From Trissonchulus latispiculum (taxonomy: Eukaryota > Nematoda > Enoplea > Enoplida > Ironidae), in assembly GCA_030248195.1 (NCBI GenBank), contig JASAND010031905.1, positions 27,357-91,356 on the forward strand: 64,000 bases of DNA. Direction: 5' to 3'. The notes under the pieces were generated by a model that searched no databases, was not told the origin of the DNA, and saw nothing but the letters and a program-made list of their open reading frames with translations. Below are positions 11,389-23,458 of this stretch, in pieces (position 1 is the stretch's first letter; every line of letters starts with the position of its first letter). The position numbers and the translations under genes are program-made.

Positions 11389-12577
11389 GGGCCCATTTCA
11401 TCATTAGTCACAAGTTCACAAGCCACAACTTGTAAACTTGTGACTTGTAGCCACAAGCTACCCAAAATTGGGTTTCATCAAACTTTGCTGGCAACTTGTG
11501 GCCACAAGTCACAAGCCACAAGTATATAACTATAACAGGCAATTCGCTGAAATGACGTCAGAGCTCACAAGTTGAGCGAAACACTTGTGGACAAGGAAGA
11601 GATGCGCAGGAAGCATGAGAAAAAGAAGACTTTGAAAGTCCTCGGCAATGCAGTAAAACGATAGAAGTAATAAATAATTAATAAAACCAAGAAAATTAAC
11701 AAAATTAATGACACAAAAAGTGGACTTCGACTTTAAAAATAATACAGGAGTCTTAAAGCATGGAAACAGTATAAACTAAAATTATCTAAAGGTGCGTTAA
11801 AAATACATTTCTAACAAGAAAAATTGTGTAACGTTAGAAAATATTAGTGCGGTAAAAATTTCAATAAAATTCAGTGTATCTGATTCGTTTATTGTTTTGA
11901 AGTTCAGAAAGTTTAATTATAGCTAAATACATACGAGTGAAAATTGATTTTATATTATTTTTAATTAATTATTATTTGAATGCTACAAGTGATGCTTCGA
12001 CTTGTGGGGATTTGCAGTTGTCAGCAGGGACGTGTGGCTTGTGGCTTAATGAAACTGAAACTGGAAAATCAACTTGCAGTGCACTTGTCACAAGCAGGGA
12101 CTTTGCTTGTGACTTGTGACTAATCGTTGATGAAACCGAATTTGCTTGTGGCTTGTGAACTTGTGACTAATGATTAGTGATGGCTTGATGGGCACCGGAT
12201 ATTTTTCCATATCCGGATATCCGCCTATTTTGCGTTAACGGATATCCGGATATCCGGTTATCCGCCTATTCCAAACTTAACTTAAAAAAATTTTTCAATT
12301 ATGAGGTTAAATTTTCAATTTTTTAGTCAATTTTTCGGCAGGTTGTGAATGTCTATCATGCAATGAAGCCGCAACCTTCGTTTCAAAAATATTTTCAGAG
12401 GAATGTTTGAAAAATATTTTAAAACTTTTGAAATTTTGTCAAAAATTTGCAAATTTTTCATTGTTTTGACTGAAATGTACACGGATATCCGGATATTTTT
12501 CTCAAATCGGATATTATCCGGATATAAAAATTATCCGGATATCCAGTGCCCATCACTACTAATGATGAAATCGGCCC
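11389..12577. mobile_element. GGGCC-ended element with CACAAG arrays, 3-bp TSD TAG
   Basis: Inverted ends GGGCCCATTTCATCATTAG and CTAATGATGAAATCGGCCC; flanking TAG on both sides (11386-11388, 12578-12580). Subterminal zones repeat cacaagtc/gccacaag words. The uninterrupted target, ggtaggctaggggctgcc, is preserved at about 62699-62716. The element contains the later insertion at 12175-12558. ORF 11937-12119 is not trusted. Confidence 0.85.
12175..12558. mobile_element. TAGTGATG-ended element with GGATATCC arrays, 8-bp TSD
   Basis: A 384-bp element with ends TAGTGATG and CATCACTA, subterminal ggcac/gtgcc, and arrays of the palindromic word ggatatcc near both ends. Perfect 8-bp TSD CTAATGAT (12167-12174 and 12559-12566). 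It is inserted in the right terminal inverted repeat of the CACAAG element. Same terminal class as the GGCCC, GGCTCG and GAAACT elements; hAT-like by TSD length. Confidence 0.87.
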
Positions 12578-12960
12578 TAGGGCTGCCAATTTTATTAGAT
12601 CGAAAACGGCGCACGGTCGCTTCGCAACTTTTTGCAAAATTTCAAACTTTGACCAGTGAAAGAACAAACGAAACTAAGATATTGCTATTGTTATTGCTGA
12701 AGAAGCAAGCAACGATCGAAAGCCGGAGTACTTTTAATATTTAGTACTAGTAACAATAAAACATTCGTGGCAAAAGTGACAACATCGGTTAAACCGTTAA
12801 TTTACCAGAGCTGAAAATCTTTTTGAAGAAACCCATTTTTCGAACTAAAATTTGCACTTTGGCCGGCGTCCTGCCAAAAACGGTGAATATGAGATATATT
12901 GTTGCACACGCTGAACTTTTTAACTTCGATTTGTTAGCTAACGATAGGCGAGAAAAGAGC

Positions 12961-13667
12961 TCTCAGTAGTATAGGGCGAGCTTTTCGAGCCGCGCTCCCG
13001 GGAGTCAAAATCTGGAGTAAATTTTTCGTTCCATTTCTTAGGTTATCATTACAAGTTTGTCTTCGTTGTTTTATTTTAGCACCCTTCCTATGACTGTATG
13101 TTCCTTACTCACCCAGGTCCAAGGCTTTTCCTACCTTCCTAACAGGTGTTTATATAATTTTGGTTGACATCATCCAATCAGGTTTCATAAAATTTTCATA
13201 AGGTGATTTTCAGCGGTCCATAACTTTCTCATCCCTGATCCGATTTCGATGAAACAGATACCGTTCGATTCCTCTTCTCGAGCTCTACACGTATATACCC
13301 AACACACTTGGATTTCAGCTAGATACGGATTTTGTAATTTTTGGTGCAGCATCATCAAATCGAGGTTTTTTTTCATAAAACTTTCATAATGTGTTCAATT
13401 TGACCGCCTATAACTTTCCCACCTCCCATCCGATTTTAGTGAACTAAAAAGTAGTGAACTCAACCTCCTCCAACACTACAAATTCAAATATACTTCCCTA
13501 CCTGCACTACAAATCCTAATACACTTCCCGTAAAGTCACCAATCACTCCTCCAAATATTGTTCATCCGTCCCTCTGAGTTCTTCCCCGGGGCTTAGGACC
13601 CGGCGTCGACCCATTACCGGACTCCTACCTAACTATACACGTATCTAAACTTTCTACCTACCTACCA
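12961..13667. repeat. Spacer end with two-copy tandem repeat
   Basis: Two imperfect copies of a unit of roughly 200 bp (about 13150-13260 and 13345-13450), each with catcatc-aatc, tttcataaaa-ttttcataa, gtccataactttc and atccgatttcgatgaa-like words. No gene seen. Confidence 0.5.
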
Positions 13668-16600
13668 AAGCCTGTTTTGATTACGAGAATTAAAGAAATC
13701 TTATCCATGATCCATATAATCTGAACTACGATTAGACGGTAGCTGCTGCCCATGCCTGTCAAAAACGCTTGACGCAGGCGTCCAAATCATCTGCTTTGAA
13801 GCCTCCTACGTATACACGACTTAAGGACATGATTCTGACTACCTTGTATGTATATTTTAAAATGGATGTAAGTGCACTCAAATTCTAGTTTTAAAAAAAT
13901 TGAAAAATAAAATAGGATACAAATAAGTGATATAGTGAGAAGAATTTTCCCAGATCTTTCAGTTTACTCACAGTTTATTAGGCCCAATCTTATCAAACTT
14001 GGCAGAATAAAGACCTATATTTGCCCAATAATGTATTGAAATCAGTAAATTTACAATATCTTAAGTTTTCATTTTTAAATTCAAATCAGTGATTTTTAAC
14101 GGTCACTGCCTCCAGAGCTTTGTACTTTTTTATGTTTTCTACCTTCTCAGTTTGTTTTCGTACCATTCTGCCAATTAGATATTGCGATTAAGATTTCATT
14201 AAATTTTAGAAAACAAGAAGCCAGAATGTTGCAGATCGATCGAAAGCTTGTGAAGTCTTCACAAATTCTTCGCTAGTAATATTGCATTGCTAATTTGTTG
14301 TTTCTAGTTTTTATTCCTGCTGGAGCAGGAATATAAAAATTGTATGTTCATTGTAAGGGTGAGTCACTTCTATTCCAAAACCCTAATATTTCAGCATAGG
14401 GCTAACTTAGGTCGGGTTTTTTTGTGTGAGATTATGCAAATTAGGTTTTGCAACCACTATTTAAGGAGTCGCACAGACTGCCTTCGCACAGTCTTCGGCT
14501 GTCAGCAACCTGAACGGTTGCATGTTTCTAGACTACCAGTGTGGCTTGGGAGCTACACAGAGGTGTAATAGGTTGTTACGTAGGTTTGCACCTGGCTTGA
14601 TTTAGGCTCACCATTCGCCAACGAGATGGGGCTTAGGCCTACAATCGCCAAATTTTGAAGTTCAGCGAAGGAAGTTCGAAAATAGGAATAACAAAAACAA
14701 GAACGCTGTTACAGATGGGTACTAAACTGGAAAATTAGAATAAGAACGTTTTTGTTCAAGATGCCAGTGTTAGTATACTACACTTTGAAAGTGGTCACTT
14801 TTGTGAGGGGGGTCTATGCGTACCTAAATAGAGTTCACTGAAGTGATCGATTAATGAGGGGATTAGCTGATTGTAAGTCATACATATATGGAATATTACG
14901 AAGAGCAATAGTAATAATTCGAATTCGAAAACTACATATGTGAACTCCGAAAGCAATCAAAAGCAGTGATCGTAGCTTGCAGCTTAGCTTTAACTCTAGC
15001 TTAATTCATTTGTTGATTAATAACAGGTCTGCAAAGGAATGTGCCCCTTTTGGGGCCTGCTTGTTGAATTTCTTGCAGAATTGCAGAAACGTGAGAAAAA
15101 TTATTCGGCAAAAGTTTCTAATAATGACATTATTGCAATAATATGTGATAATATCATAATTATATATTACTCAACAATTTCTAGCAGTAAGACTACTTCA
15201 GTCTTCAGACTCTCCTGTAGCCAAGTGGATGCCGTAGTTTGGACTGTCTGAAATGATGAATGAATGAAATGATTGCATATTTTGGGGCACCTGCGCGGCT
15301 AGGAAGCAGTGGTACAGTTGCAGTGAGTGCAGGTTCAGACAGGAGCACACCTGTTCACCACAACCAGTACAGGATTTTCTGACCAGTCACTATCAGAGAC
15401 ATAATACCGCGGTTGAACAGGTTTGGACATAAAGTTTGTGTGCTCTGTAAAATTTAAATCGAATTTCAAATGACATTTTACATCAGTAATACTGCAAATA
15501 CGACTTTACCGAAAAAATTTTTGTATTTGTAGAACGCAGAGAGGACTAGCACTATGAAGACTTTATACACCTCGGCATCTCTGCAGAAAGCCCAAGATTC
15601 GCAAATTCTGATGACGTCAGCTGAACTGCGCATTTCCCTGAATTTCCGCTACTAGTTAAACTACACCTCAAAAGTATTATTAGGTTTCTTCCAAGATAGA
15701 ATTCGTTATCTTTAAGGCACTACATCAGTTTAGGTACTTCCCATGTATCTGGATATGCAGTTTATGATATTATTGCGGAGTAACAAGTTATTAATCCCTT
15801 TTGGTGGGCTACTTATTCCTAGGTATTTTTTTATGAGACTTCAGTGCGTAAAATGCCCATTATTGTTTCGCCGTTCAGTTAGCTGCAAAATTTTAGCTAA
15901 CTGATAACTGATCCAGGTACTTTATAGTTTTAATATCAAAGTATAAAGAGTTGATATTGACGCTTTGGTCACAACGCTTGAGCTGTGTAGTACCTTTCCA
16001 AGTTTTTCGTTTAAAGTGATTAGCATTGTTGTTTCAGAACATTTACTTATTAAATTAAAATTTGGTTAACTTAATCTTTTATACCTTAACCTAACCTTAA
16101 TCTTAGTAAACAAATTTTAACAAAACATGGAGTAAAGTGAGATACCCGAGGTGCCGTTGATTTGGGCCGGCGCGTGGGCAAGGGTAAAATAAAATAACCG
16201 ATAATTATCCAATAGTTGAGTACCTAATTTTATATTCCTTTAAAAGTAATTTAATCAAAGACAGTAAATTTAATTTCTAAACTCTAAAACCGTGTTATAG
16301 CAGAATGGTCGCGGGCCGCGTGAGCCGGTGGACGGGGCGGGATTGGATGCAGTCTTCGTCCGAGGAATACGCGGGTAAAGAAGCATTCCTTTTTGAAAAT
16401 TAGTAATTTTTTGGAAATCTACATAACAATAAAAACATTACGTCACAGCTAATTTTTATATTTCAAAGTTATGCTCTTCAATTTGAAGTTTTAATTCGTT
16501 TCTTTAGCTTTCAAAAATAGTTTTATATATGATTACTTCATTTTGAAGTTGTAATGATCTGATAGGAGCTAATTTTGATTTGAATTATAAAACAGAAATA

Positions 16601-16762
16601 ATTACTAGAATTTTTAAATAGCTTATGGTAGAATAGTAACTTTTTGAATTAGTGGTATATTTTTATTAAAATTTGGACTAATTTGTACTTCATCTCCAAT
16701 CTTGCAAGAAAATTTGCTATAGATCGTTGCTGTGACAGTTAAACCCAGTTTGCAGTACACAC

Positions 16763-17195
16763 TAGAGATGAAGGATTTTGGGTCGCGGCTCGGCACGGCT
16801 CGGCGAGCCGAGCCGAGCCGATAACAATGTCTCCCGAGCCGAGCCGGTAACAATGTCTCCCGAGCCGAGCCGGTAGCAATGTCTCCCGAGCCGAGCCGTG
16901 GCTAATGTCTCCGAGCCGAGTAATATGTCTCCCGAGCCGAAACCGACAAAAAACCAAAAATCGAATTCAACCAAGACTTCCTTTGCCGATGCAGAACTCT
17001 TCAAACAAAATGACGTTGGTGAAGACTGTTTTAGTTCTTGAATTTTGCATCCTAATTCTCAGAATTTTCTTTAACTTTTTTAATACCTTGCAAGCGAATT
17101 TCAAGCTTGGCGAGCCGAGCAGAGCCGAGCTAGCCTCGTATTTTCGCGAGCCCAGCCGAGCCGAGCCGGAAAAGTTCGGCTCGTCCTCATCTCTA
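16763..17195. mobile_element. GGCTCG element, right-arm mirror copy
   Basis: Mirror of 3470-3916, with ends TAGAGATGAAGG and TCCTCATCTCTA and the same flanking duplication read on the other strand (GTACACAC). The tandem units are fewer and more mutated than in the left arm. Confidence 0.85.
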
Positions 17196-17341
17196 GTACA
17201 CACACTTTGACTTCTTAACAATACAAAGCTATTTTGCGTCATTAAGACGTAAGTAAGTAGTGAAGCTAACGAGATATCAACAAGCGGTATTAAGATCGCC
17301 TTTCCAAATCGACCAGAGACGAGACGAACTTGAACTTGACT

Positions 17342-18194
17342 TAGGGATGATGATAAGGGCCGAGAAAGCCCGCCCCTGCCCGGCTCGGCCCGGCCCGACA
17401 GGCCGGGCCGGGCCTCGGAGCCCTGATATCCAGTCAGGGCCGAGAGGGGCCGGGCCTGAAAGTAGGAGTAATAAGGGCCGGGCCGGGCCTCCGCAGCCTC
17501 CCAGCGGTAAAGGCCCGGCCCGGCCCGGCCTGTCCGGCCCTGCCAAGCCCTGACATTTTTTACATATTAATCTATTGCACATGTACACTTTCCAATTCTA
17601 TTAAGTTGTGTTTGCCTTCCTGACTTCAAATTTCTTGCTTTTCTTTGCACCAAATGAGACTCCATGTGCCAAATATTGTTTGAGTTTGCACACCCTTTTT
17701 CGAAATTTTAATTGATAATGAGTGCCTGTTTGATTTTTGTTTGTGTCTGCTTTTGCTGTGAGGAAAATTCAAACGTATGTAACTATTTTAAACTTTCATT
17801 AAAACAATAAACCACTTTGGTAATTCAGCACTCAGGCTTAATTTAGTCCTCCATTTTATTATTCTCTTGACTAATTTCCTTGGTAGGGTGGAATTCCTGA
17901 ATTCTAAACATTCGTTATGCATTGAGAGAATTATGTGTATACTTTGGGTCCCGAAAATAGTTTAGTGAAGCAGAACACATGATTGTACACGTCTCAAAAC
18001 ACCATAGAAGAATTTTTTAAAAATCAGGGCTTTTCAGGGCCAGGCCGAGCTGCACTGACGTAAACAGCACTCAGGGCCAGGCCGGGCCAGGGCCTGAAAT
18101 GTTTGACACAGAGCCGGGCCGGGCCGGGCGGACCTAAGATTTAGCCAGGGCCGTGCCGGGCTGGCACGAAAATTCGGCCCTGATCTCATCTCTA
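17342..18194. mobile_element. GGCCC element, right-arm mirror copy
   Basis: Mirror of 2496-3323, from TAGGGATGATGATAAGGGCC to GGCCCTGATCTCATCTCTA. GGCCC arrays flank an AT-rich core. ORFs 17260-17553 and 17277-17588 are created by the GC-rich arrays. Confidence 0.8.
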
Positions 18195-19021
18195 TATGAC
18201 CCATCAGCTTGATTTTTCTTTTTAAACCTGGCTGCAGAACCTATTCGCTAAAATTAGAAACAAAAAACTTTTCGGTTCTTTCGAGAAACTAGAATATCTC
18301 GAAATCAAAATTAAGTATGGTATATTTACATATATTATAATAATATAATAATATAGTAATAATATTATAATACACAATATATAATAATATATAATATAAT
18401 AATATTACAATGATATAATAATATAATATACAATATATATAATAATATATATTAATATAATATATATTATTAATTAATACATATTATATTATATATTATA
18501 GTATATTATATATTATTTATTTTTATATTTCAAAATTTTGTATTTCATTAATTTATATTAATCTTAATTAATTAGATAATTACAAAATGATGCGGAATTT
18601 TACGGGATAGGATTTACAAGTTTGCGAACTGAGGATCCCAAGGCATTTTCTGGACAAACAAATTTAATGTGGGTTGGGACGGCACGGACCGAACAATTTC
18701 ATTCCACTCCATCAATCTGTCTACAGAACGCACATAAACTGCCCACCCTGCACGTTATATCAGATACATCAAATAAACTCAATTCAATTTCCCACTCGAT
18801 CCATAGGCTGAGAACAGCATCTCACATGATTATAAGAAATTGAACTAGTCTTCCAAATCTGTTAGAAAACAGCAACACCAATAAAACGAAAATTTGTTAT
18901 CCTGTGTGCTTCATAAAAGAGTAGAGTGGAGCCAACTGGAATAACCTGTACCAATAGTTTCCCTTTGAAGTTAACATCCAACTTTTAATTAATCAAGATT
19001 AATTGTTAGTCCACAATTTGG

Positions 19022-19659
19022 CTATAGCTTTCCAGTGCAGGAATTGGGTGATGATCTTTTTGCTTTGTTTCAGAAGATAATCATGAGTGACGATCAGACT
19101 ACAATCAGAGTTGATAGACAAGTAGCAATAGTATCAAAGCTAATAGGAAAACTTGGAAACCGAATTAGATGGGTAATACCACTTTACTAGAACGGTATCG
19201 GGAAATCATCAAATCCCAGATTCGAGAAACTATCTACAAGGACATCATGACAAAAAAAGACAAAACACTTTACATTATAAAAAGTATATACGAGATCTGT
19301 GGGTTTATGTTAATTGTTTCCCAGAGTTCCGCTTGAGACTTACAAACCAGGAAATGATAACAATTCCTGCCATTGCCTTAAAGTACCTACAAGCACTGTA
19401 TGCCGTGCAACAGTTAAACTGCAAGATAGATTTGACTTCATTTGAGAAAGAGCTAACCGAACAGATGACTATAATGAATTTGGAGGTGGCAGAAACGTCA
19501 GATCCTGAACTGCTCGATCTGCTAGCCTATTCCGACGAAAGCATTTTTGTCTCAGAATGTCTAAGATTAATTGTGGATACCTTCTCCAGAGACAGATCTC
19601 TGCTAAACGAGAAAGTGAAAGACTTAATCAAGAAATACGAAGGAAAAGGTATTAATTAA
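19022..19659 (+). pseudogene. Broken right-arm copy of the 208-residue gene
   Basis: Inverted copy of the gene at 1033-1659. The start codon equivalent is GTG (about 19036), several substitutions and indels follow, and a TAG appears in the codon that reads TGG-Glu context in the left copy (near 19189). From about 19333 onward the frame is open again and the last 108 residues differ from the left copy at only a few positions. So the 5' half is dead, or the sequence there is poor, while the 3' half is well preserved. Confidence 0.75.
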
Positions 19660-19934
19660 GTAATTAATTTCAAACCTGTTACAGCAGGTGTTCTGTTTGA
19701 CTAGTAGTGCGATGAGAAACTTGCTTTTCAACCATGACTGAGAGAAACAGATATGTAATTAATTAAAGAGGAAATCATATGGCATTGCAATTGGCAACAA
19801 CAAGGTACTTCTCCCGATAAATAAAAGCAACTTTCAATTTCGTGAAAAAGACAGTTTGCATGAGTTCAAGATTACACAGTATAACTAGCATTAACATTCG
19901 CAATAACAGCAGAATTATGAACTCCTGGGGCCGA

Positions 19935-20667
19935 TGTTACAAGCATCTCAACCCGGGTTGAAGTTAGTTTGAAAAATTTTCTGCCTCGGTGTTATCAAAA
20001 CGGGGTTGAATAAACACGGGTTGAAATAGATTAAAATTACGGTTGAGTTCGAACCCAATGTTGTCATTAAATTAGGGTAGAAATTTGAATTCATTTTCGG
20101 GTTGAAATCGTAGAATCACAACCATCCTCAGCCAGGACGGTTGGGATTTCTACCCGGGTTGAGATAACGGAGACCCATACTTTCGTTCTAGTTTTTGCTA
20201 TAAGTGACGAACTACACTACATAGGAATAGTCGAATTTTAAAAACTAAGGTTCTTTCAATATGTTCACAAAACATTTCATAAAGAAAAGTAGCAGGTTGA
20301 AAGCTGAAGGTGAAAAAATAGCTGCACCAGTCGTTTTTAATAAAATTTGTTCCTTAATTTTTGCTTTCTTTTTATGCTAGCAAATAAAGCACTCAGTCAT
20401 TAATTCGACTAATTATCATCGCTATGTACATATACATAACTTGTTGCGTTTATAGCATTTTTCCGTTACACGGCTGCAGCAGTATACTTTTCGTGATAAG
20501 ACTCTTTTTTGGTTGAAAACTGGACTCAAATCCGGGTTGAAACAGCTCAACAGTTAGACTCAAAAATGTTTGATAACATTGGGTTGAGCAACGGGGTTTA
20601 GCCAACCCCAAAATTTTAGGGTTGAACCCGGGTTAAACTCAACCCAGGTTTGATAACATCGGCCCTG
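19935..20667. mobile_element. AACCCGGGTT element with both ends visible
   Basis: Ends GGGGCCGATGTTA and TAACATCGGCCC. Arrays of aacccgggttga lie near both ends, with ordinary AT-rich sequence between (about 20170-20500). Its left two-thirds mirrors 1-605; the outer part beyond about 20510 has no counterpart in the window because the left arm is cut. Confidence 0.65.
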
Positions 20668-20857
20668 ATATCATATCAACATCAGTTAATAACATTTCAT
20701 TTGTATCCATATTCAATCTGTCATAGCCAGTTCCGCTGCACAGAACCCATGTTGCTGGAACTTTTCACTTGACTGTTTACCAAATGCAATAAGCATGATA
20801 AGGATAGAGTACACTTATGCACACTAATTAGTTTTTTCTATCTCAAAGTTTTATTTC

Positions 20858-22853
20858 AGGATCTACCTTCTTTCATGCTAATCGAGACATGCTGGCATCT
20901 GAGTTACACAGAGTTCTGGTGTGTCACCTCTGCCGGAGCGCCGCCAAAGGTCCCAAGACGCTCCCTTGTCTTCACACTTTCTGTCAGTCCTGTCTTAGAA
21001 GACTGCTTCTGGCCAATGAAAAGGTGCTAGGATGCCCTCGATGCGAGGCCCCAGTCCTACTGCAAAGTGAAAAGGATATCAGTGATCTTAGCTGCGGATT
21101 TGTGATGCAATCCTTCAGGCGATGTCTAAGCTTGTATCAAGACGAGCAGGAGGCTCCAAAATGCTTCTTTTGTGTCAAAGGACCGGAGGCTTTATGCCTG
21201 CATTGTGGTGATGTAGTTTGCCAGAGTCATATGGCATCAATCTATCATGCAAATGGGAAACACATTTTGTTGAAAATTGAGCAAATTGTTTTGGAACCTA
21301 AACAGATAAAGCGACTAGCCTTTTTCTACTGTCCAGTACACTTTGAAAAAATTGAGCACTTTTGTTCACAGTGTGCGTCTCCTGTTTGCGGCAATCGACA
21401 GTGCAAAGACAGACACGCTGGTCACGTGACTGTTACGACAGTTTCCCAGTTTGCAACGGAAAAACAAGCAAAGCTGAAATCTATCTACGACACACTCAAC
21501 CTGAAACAGGCTAAAATTGAGTCGAAAATTGAGAAGGCACAGCAAAGTCAGATTCTGATAACCGAAATGCAACACAACGTGGCAGAATCAATCAATCGAT
21601 ATTTCGATGATCTTGATCGAATTCTAAAGGAAAAGCGAAAAGTATTTCTGGAGGAAACCGACAAAATTGCAACGGAATGTCTGCAACATGGCGAAGGAAC
21701 TATGCTGAACTTGAACGCATGGCTGGCCCAAATGAATGAACTAAAAGATGAATTCGAGAGTACATTAGGAGGAACGGAAACTACTATATTGCCCAGTGAA
21801 ATGAACGCAGGCTACTTTGCATATCTTCGCCAGCTGTGGAATACCGCTGGAGATTCTACGCTGGCGGACTGCAAAATCATCAGCTATCCCGAAAGTGATA
21901 TGAGAAATGCTCTGCAACTGCTCAATAACATGTATCCTAAAATAGTGCCAAGCTATCTTCACAAAGGCTGGGAACTAGTGGGAAGTGTACCAGGAACTCG
22001 AGAGATTGCTGTGAGAAAGGGACAAGTCTACCTCCTGAAAAAACAACTAATTTCTGCTGACGAAGTCTGTAGCATCGATGCCAGACCGGGCGCAACCAAC
22101 AAGCAACCGGTGATGCTATTTGACGGAGGTCTGAGAAGCTTTCAAGCCCTAACAATTTCAGACACAGGCCATTTGTATGTATCTGAAGCGCCTCAGACAA
22201 ATGTCGAACTTCCTAGCATGAAGGTTTCAAGATCCCTGCAGGTTCGGCGCTACTCCACCATAACTCACCAGCCGGTTGCTTCTCTGAAGGTCTCCCATCT
22301 AAATAGCTCCAGTGGAACGGTGGCCCTACGATGCGACGGAGGAAAGCTGTTTATTGCAGACGAAACCTGCATCTGCGAGTACTCCGAGCTGGAAACAACC
22401 GCAGAGCAGGGTCCCAAAGAGGATCAGGAAATGATGCGAAAATTTAACTTCCACGCCATGCTGACCATAGCAGACTTTGTGCCGGAAGCTCAGCACAAAG
22501 ATCTGCTATTTGTGATCGACAGGTCACAGCATTGTCTGATGATTTTCAACAGTCAAGCTCATGTGGTTCAACGAGTGGGCAAGGAAGGCGTAACTCCGGG
22601 CTGTTTCCTGAATCCCAGCGGAATCGCCATCGATAACTACGGCCATTTGGCAGTGGCCGATTCCGGAAACAAACGAATTCAGTTCTTCACTTTGGAAGGA
22701 AAATTCCTGAAACAAATACCGTTTCCTTCCGCCTTCGTCGAAGGAGGAATGTACAGTATTGCGGTGCTGAAGACTACACTAAAATTCTCTGAACAGTACC
22801 TTTACATGCATGACACACGGCTTGACAGTATTTGGCGGATAGAATACCTGTAA
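20858..22853 (+). CDS. TRIM-NHL family protein (RING, two B-boxes, coiled coil, NHL)
   Basis: A 654-residue ORF starting with the ATG at 20889, preceded by a likely splice acceptor (tttatttcag at about 20849-20858), so a 5' UTR exon probably lies upstream. Residues 12-52 form a C3HC4 RING (C12, C15, C27, H29, C32, C35, C49, C52), typical of ubiquitin ligases. Residues 92-125 and 148-179 are Cys/His B-boxes. About 190-300 is charged, helical coiled coil. The C-terminal third has NHL-type beta-propeller sequence, clearest at about 565-615 with the pattern NPSGIAIDNYGHLAVADSGN. No filamin repeat is evident. Family members act as cytoplasmic E3 ligases or RNA-binding regulators; which role applies here is open. 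The last 200 codons or so lie in palindrome 2, and a ruined copy is at 29279-29863. Confidence 0.92.
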
Positions 22854-23458
22854 GACAATCACATAACTTAGTTGTGCATTCTGTAGATTGTGTCATGATT
22901 CTTATTGTTATTATCATATACTTTAATGCTAGCTGTTTTTGTTTCGAGTAGTTTTGGTGGCCGCCGGTATCACCGGTAACAAATCGGCTAGCCCAGCCCA
23001 GAATGGAGCCAATCCGGCCGGGCAGCCAATCAGCACTGCCAATCAGCCAACCGGGTCAGAAACAGCCGGTCGACTGTACCAACCCAATACGTGATATTAT
23101 CTGTTATACATAACAAAACACGAATAACTACTCATCATTTAGGCAAAAGGTTTCGCAAAATACGCCGAAAATAAGGCAGAACTTCTACCAGTCTACCAGT
23201 ATTAAACGGCCGGCCGAGCCGCAAGGTGGTCGGTCAACAATACTAGTTTTGATTTACAGTGTAAGTTTGTATAAGTGTCCGGATTATCAATTAGGCGAGA
23301 CCTGTCGAGCGATTCTTGTTCTATTACTGTGCACTAACCATAATGTCAGGAACTAAACTTACAATACGCACAAATATATACCACTGCTGTATACCATAGT
23401 TCAGTCAAACCAACCGTTTTCTGAATATACAGACCAAAGTTACAGACTTAAGTTTTAA
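22854..23458. other. Intergenic segment between TRIM-NHL and receptor genes
   Basis: About 600 bp between two convergent genes. It includes GC-richer patches with cggtatcaccggta and ggccggccgagcc self-complementary words near 22965-23215, all mirrored in the right arm at about 28690-29280. No ORF, no RNA gene seen. Confidence 0.5.

Larger units (their letters stand above)
9815..12960. mobile_element. Old copy of a TTAA-type element opened by nested insertions
   Basis: Segments 9815-10038, 11319-11388 and 12581-12960 align in order with 61970-63060, which lies inside a cleaner element bounded by TTAA. Shared words include gataaacagctggggtaggctag and attttattagatcgaaaacg. The gaps in the alignment are exactly the ACTATTGA element (10042-11315) and the CACAAG element (11389-12577), so the other copy acts as an empty-site control. 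The terminal G-run/TTAA ends are not visible here. Confidence 0.75.
13668..20510 (-). repeat. Right arm of giant palindrome 1
   Basis: Inverted copy of 1-7145. It carries the mirrored GGCTCG element (16763-17195), GGCCC element (17342-18194), AT-only tract (about 18320-18530), a broken copy of the 208-residue ORF (19022-19659) and an AACCCGGGTT element at its outer end. Many single-base changes and small indels separate it from the left arm, and it lacks the TAGGAG element. The non-genic stretches of this arm, including 13668-16760, show no other recognisable coding content. Confidence 0.93.
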
